Positions 61,610 to 64,000 of a DNA stretch of 64,000 nt are shown here, piece by piece. The notes beneath the pieces are model-generated. The model saw only the letters and a program-made list of their open reading frames with translations, did not search any database and had not been told where the DNA came from. The translations under genes were made by a program, and so were the position numbers. How positions within the stretch are numbered: position 1 is the first letter of the stretch; each line of letters starts with the position of its first letter. The DNA comes from Druceiella hillmani (lineage: Eukaryota > Arthropoda > Insecta > Lepidoptera > Hepialidae), in NCBI GenBank assembly GCA_039881145.1, contig JAYKKI010000038.1:5196501-5260500 (forward strand), written 5' to 3'.

Positions 61610-61935
61610 CGATAAAAAATATAAAAACGCGACGTGGCACAGACAATGCTCGAAATGCAAACCAAAAAACGGACCGCACGCGGCACTTGCATTCAGTTCC
61701 CTCGCATTTTAATTTGCCCAATTAGACGGGGCGCGCGAATTTATTGCCCGGCTCCGCCCGCCGCTACGACCCGACCCGTCTGCTCTCGTTTACAATGCAA
61801 ATTGAAAACAGATGAATAAAACAAATAAATATTGGCCAGGACTTTAACCAGAGCGCCGCGCGCGGACACGGCACACGCTAACGTGCGCGACGTGATGTGA
61901 AATATTGTTTGTTCATGCGTGTAATTCTTAATAGG
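61610..61935. promoter_or_regulatory. GC-rich island with POU, homeodomain and forkhead words, candidate enhancer
   Basis: Holds a POU octamer ATGCAAAT at 61795-61802, CCCAATTAGAC (homeodomain-like) near 61717, AAACAAATAAATATTGG (forkhead-like) near 61819, and ATTGTTTGTTC near 61905. They sit among GC-rich words (CGGCTCCGCCCGCCG, GAGCGCCGCGCGCGG). The density of different factor-type words in 300 bp and the composition shift suggest a cis-regulatory element. No frame reads as a known protein. Confidence 0.35.
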
Positions 61936-62397
61936 TAAACGAACATCTCTTTTCTGCACTTATTTTAAAATATAAAGCATAGTTACTGAAAACATTATAC
62001 ATCCACATAAGTTATAAAAACTTTTTGTAACAAAAAAATATTTTCCAAGGGGACATATCTTCATTACTCAAAATGTTTATTCTTTCGAAGCGTTTTTTTT
62101 TTTCAAAATGTATATAATTCTATGTTCGATTGTTTATTCGAGTTAATTCATTTTGGTCTTAACAAAGAATATAACAAAGAATTAAAGTGCATATTTATTT
62201 GATACCTTAGTCTTAAACATCAGTAGCTTTGAAAATATTTTCCTAAACACAAAGGGATTTATAGAAATAGATATAATTTTATAGTCAAACCCTTATATTA
62301 ACACTTTATAAAAAGTCGTCTACAAAGGCATGAGGTACTTTAATTATAACCTCAATACATAATATTGTAATTGTTACATTAGTATTTCTCGATGAAC
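61936..62397. other. Intergenic, nothing recognised
   Basis: AT-rich; no gene. Confidence 0.45.
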
Positions 62398-62438
62398 GAT
62401 TTTTATAAATCCATAATATATATGGATTTATAAAAATC
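62398..62438. repeat. Snap-back palindrome, 18 bp perfect stem, 5 nt loop
   Basis: GATTTTTATAAATCCATA (62398-62415), loop ATATA, exact reverse complement at 62421-62438. Confidence 0.85.
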
Positions 62439-62554
62439 ATATATAATATATAAACCATATTTTATAATCATAGTAATAGTCTATATAATAGGTATGTCAT
62501 TAAAAATGTCTTGGAAAAAGTATTAAAGCACGTAAAATATATTGTAAATTATAT

Positions 62555-62790
62555 CTTCAGGGTTCCCTAGTGAAGAAAGAACCCTTATAAATTCATTATG
62601 CCTCTGTCGTTCCGTCCGTTGGTCTGTCACGACCTCGTAATTTCTACATTCATAGTTTTATGTGCATCGAATTATAGAAATAAATGCGTCAAGCTCAGAT
62701 TTCAATTAATACTTCTATTAATATTTCTTAAATCCATCTAAGGACATGTATAAATAGGCGATTTTGCACGTCTTAGCAAGTGTGAAAATT
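62555..62790. repeat. Degraded lepidopteran-type interspersed repeat
   Basis: AGGGTTCCCTAGTGAAGAAA with GAACCCTTATAA, followed by CTCTGTCGTTCCGTCCGTTG and GTCTGTCACGACC; same family as at 4236. Confidence 0.5.
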
Positions 62791-63623
62791 ATATTGAAGT
62801 TACACTTTCCATTTTTCATTTTTAAGCTCGGTTTCAAAATTTTAAGCTGGAAAATGTTTTCGCAATCTCTTCTACGCCCTCTAATTTTTCAACAACGGAT
62901 TTGAAAAATCATAACGAAAAACTAGATACAAACATTTTATGAATTTAAAATTGTTTTGTATAACTTTCATTAACAATCTCAAGAGGCAATTACGGAATAC
63001 TACTTTACCCGTGTTTCCGTATACATTTATTAATTTTTTCAAAGTTAAAACAATATATGACGATACATTTGGATTGAATTGTTTTGTCGCCTAAATTTAT
63101 TGTTTCTCTTGATATACCATCAGTCGTAATATAACACCGCCGGAAACCATCACATATATCTGTGAATTTTTATTTAAATTAGTCCAGTAATTTCTAAAAT
63201 AAATATCTGTATAGAAATAACATTTAAATCTTTATGTTATAATACGGATAAAATGTACGAAAACCGCTCTTTTTTAACATGTCGTAATGTCGATAGAAAC
63301 ATTCTACAATAATGAGAAAAGTAAATTTGTATAATAATTAACTAACTATTGTACATACGTTATTTCATTTACACGGAAAACGTTAGAGAATACCGCCTTA
63401 TCGGCCAGACTCCACATCCGGACGCTAGGACAGTGCTACATAATGTTTTCGGGTGTAAATGAAAATCAAAATAAGGTTACTTATCACGATGGTCCTGATG
63501 TTGACATTTTTCTCTACCCCATTCGTGTTTTCGCCAAACTACCACGAATTAATTTGTTGGTTCAGGATTTCTTATGCATAAAATATAATCGATCGTGAAC
63601 AACTTCTCCTCATACTACCTAAT
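62791..63623. other. Intergenic, nothing recognised
   Basis: AT-rich; no gene. Confidence 0.45.
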
Positions 63624-63709
63624 AATACAAATGCAAAAAGTTTGTCCATGTTTCACATCCTATTTATCAATAGGATGTGAAACATGGACAAACTTTTTGC
63701 ATTTGTATT
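63624..63709. repeat. Snap-back palindrome, 41 bp perfect stem, 4 nt loop
   Basis: Left arm 63624-63664 (from AATACAAATGCAAAAAGTTT to CACATCCTATT), loop TATC, right arm 63669-63709, exact reverse complement. Confidence 0.95.
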
Positions 63710-64000
63710 CATCTCTGATTAGATGATAGTTGGTGGACCGGGAAATGATATAGGAAAATTTTGTCCTGGAAAATCGCATTTCTTTGGAAACATTCCTAAT
63801 TGAAACTAAAAAAGTACAAAAACAAAATAACGAAGCAATGTCGCAACGGAATGATGGATTGATGTGATTTTTGAAACACTCCATACGCAATACAAAGCAA
63901 CAACAGAACCACTCCCTTTAACCCTAATTTAGAGGAAAATATTTGGCTTTTCATTGTAATTTTTATTATACTCAGTATACTCAGTATTTAATTTTCCTAA
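63710..64000. other. Intergenic, nothing recognised
   Basis: AT-rich end of the window; the open frame on the minus strand (63660-63890) runs through the palindrome and is not supported. Confidence 0.4.

Overview
This 64 kb window looks like nuclear DNA of an insect, most likely a moth or butterfly. It is very AT-rich and holds about thirteen long (TA)n tracts. It carries degraded interspersed repeats of the kind common in Lepidoptera: CTGTC-rich blocks near a TTCCGT core, and a tail ending ACAAGAATTGCTTGTTTAATAG near 18.6 kb. It also holds fragments of Copia, Helitron, RTE-type and jockey-type elements. The order is inferred from these repeat styles; no marker gene settles it.

Layout. 1-3720 carries the C-terminal half (five exons, about 335 residues, + strand) of a flavin-dependent polyamine (spermine/N1-acetylpolyamine) oxidase; the N-terminal exons lie upstream of the window. 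The annotated stop overlaps a consensus splice donor, and a coding-like block with a downstream poly(A) signal at 5.4-5.75 kb may be a further 3' exon. From 5.8 kb to the end I see no complete protein-coding gene. This stretch of more than 58 kb is repeat-dominated intergenic (or giant-intron) DNA.

Mobile elements. 8.8-11.3 kb is a patchwork of three dead elements: a Copia LTR with primer-binding site and gag, a Helitron N-terminal fragment on the opposite strand, and a LINE reverse transcriptase. At 20.97-21.53 kb is the 3' end of an RTE-type LINE. At 39.5-41.5 kb is a decayed jockey-type LINE on the minus strand. At 45.66-45.81 kb is a tRNA-derived SINE. A roughly 700 bp polypyrimidine tract (17.6-18.35 kb) belongs to another repeat. 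Several repeat families are present in two or more copies within the window (21.56/43.14 kb; 44.74/50.23 kb; 54.3/56.4 kb).

Other gene traces. A THAP zinc-finger first exon (19.3 kb), a second THAP-like exon lacking two zinc ligands (46.2 kb), an exon-like GC-rich block with a strong splice acceptor (17.34 kb), and a weaker one on the minus strand (22.87 kb). Several GC-elevated islands (13.0, 15.5, 24.2, 36.4, 48.5, 54.1, 55.5, 59.4 and 61.6 kb) do not read as proteins. They carry homeodomain, POU or forkhead-like words and are candidate cis-regulatory elements.

The most unusual structural signal is a set of short-loop snap-back palindromes, two of them perfect over 41-44 bp (60.02 and 63.62 kb) with loops of 4-5 nt. 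I found no convincing new biological system. The palindromes, the flanking-duplicated (TA)n tracts and the unclassified repeat families are the items most worth a second look.
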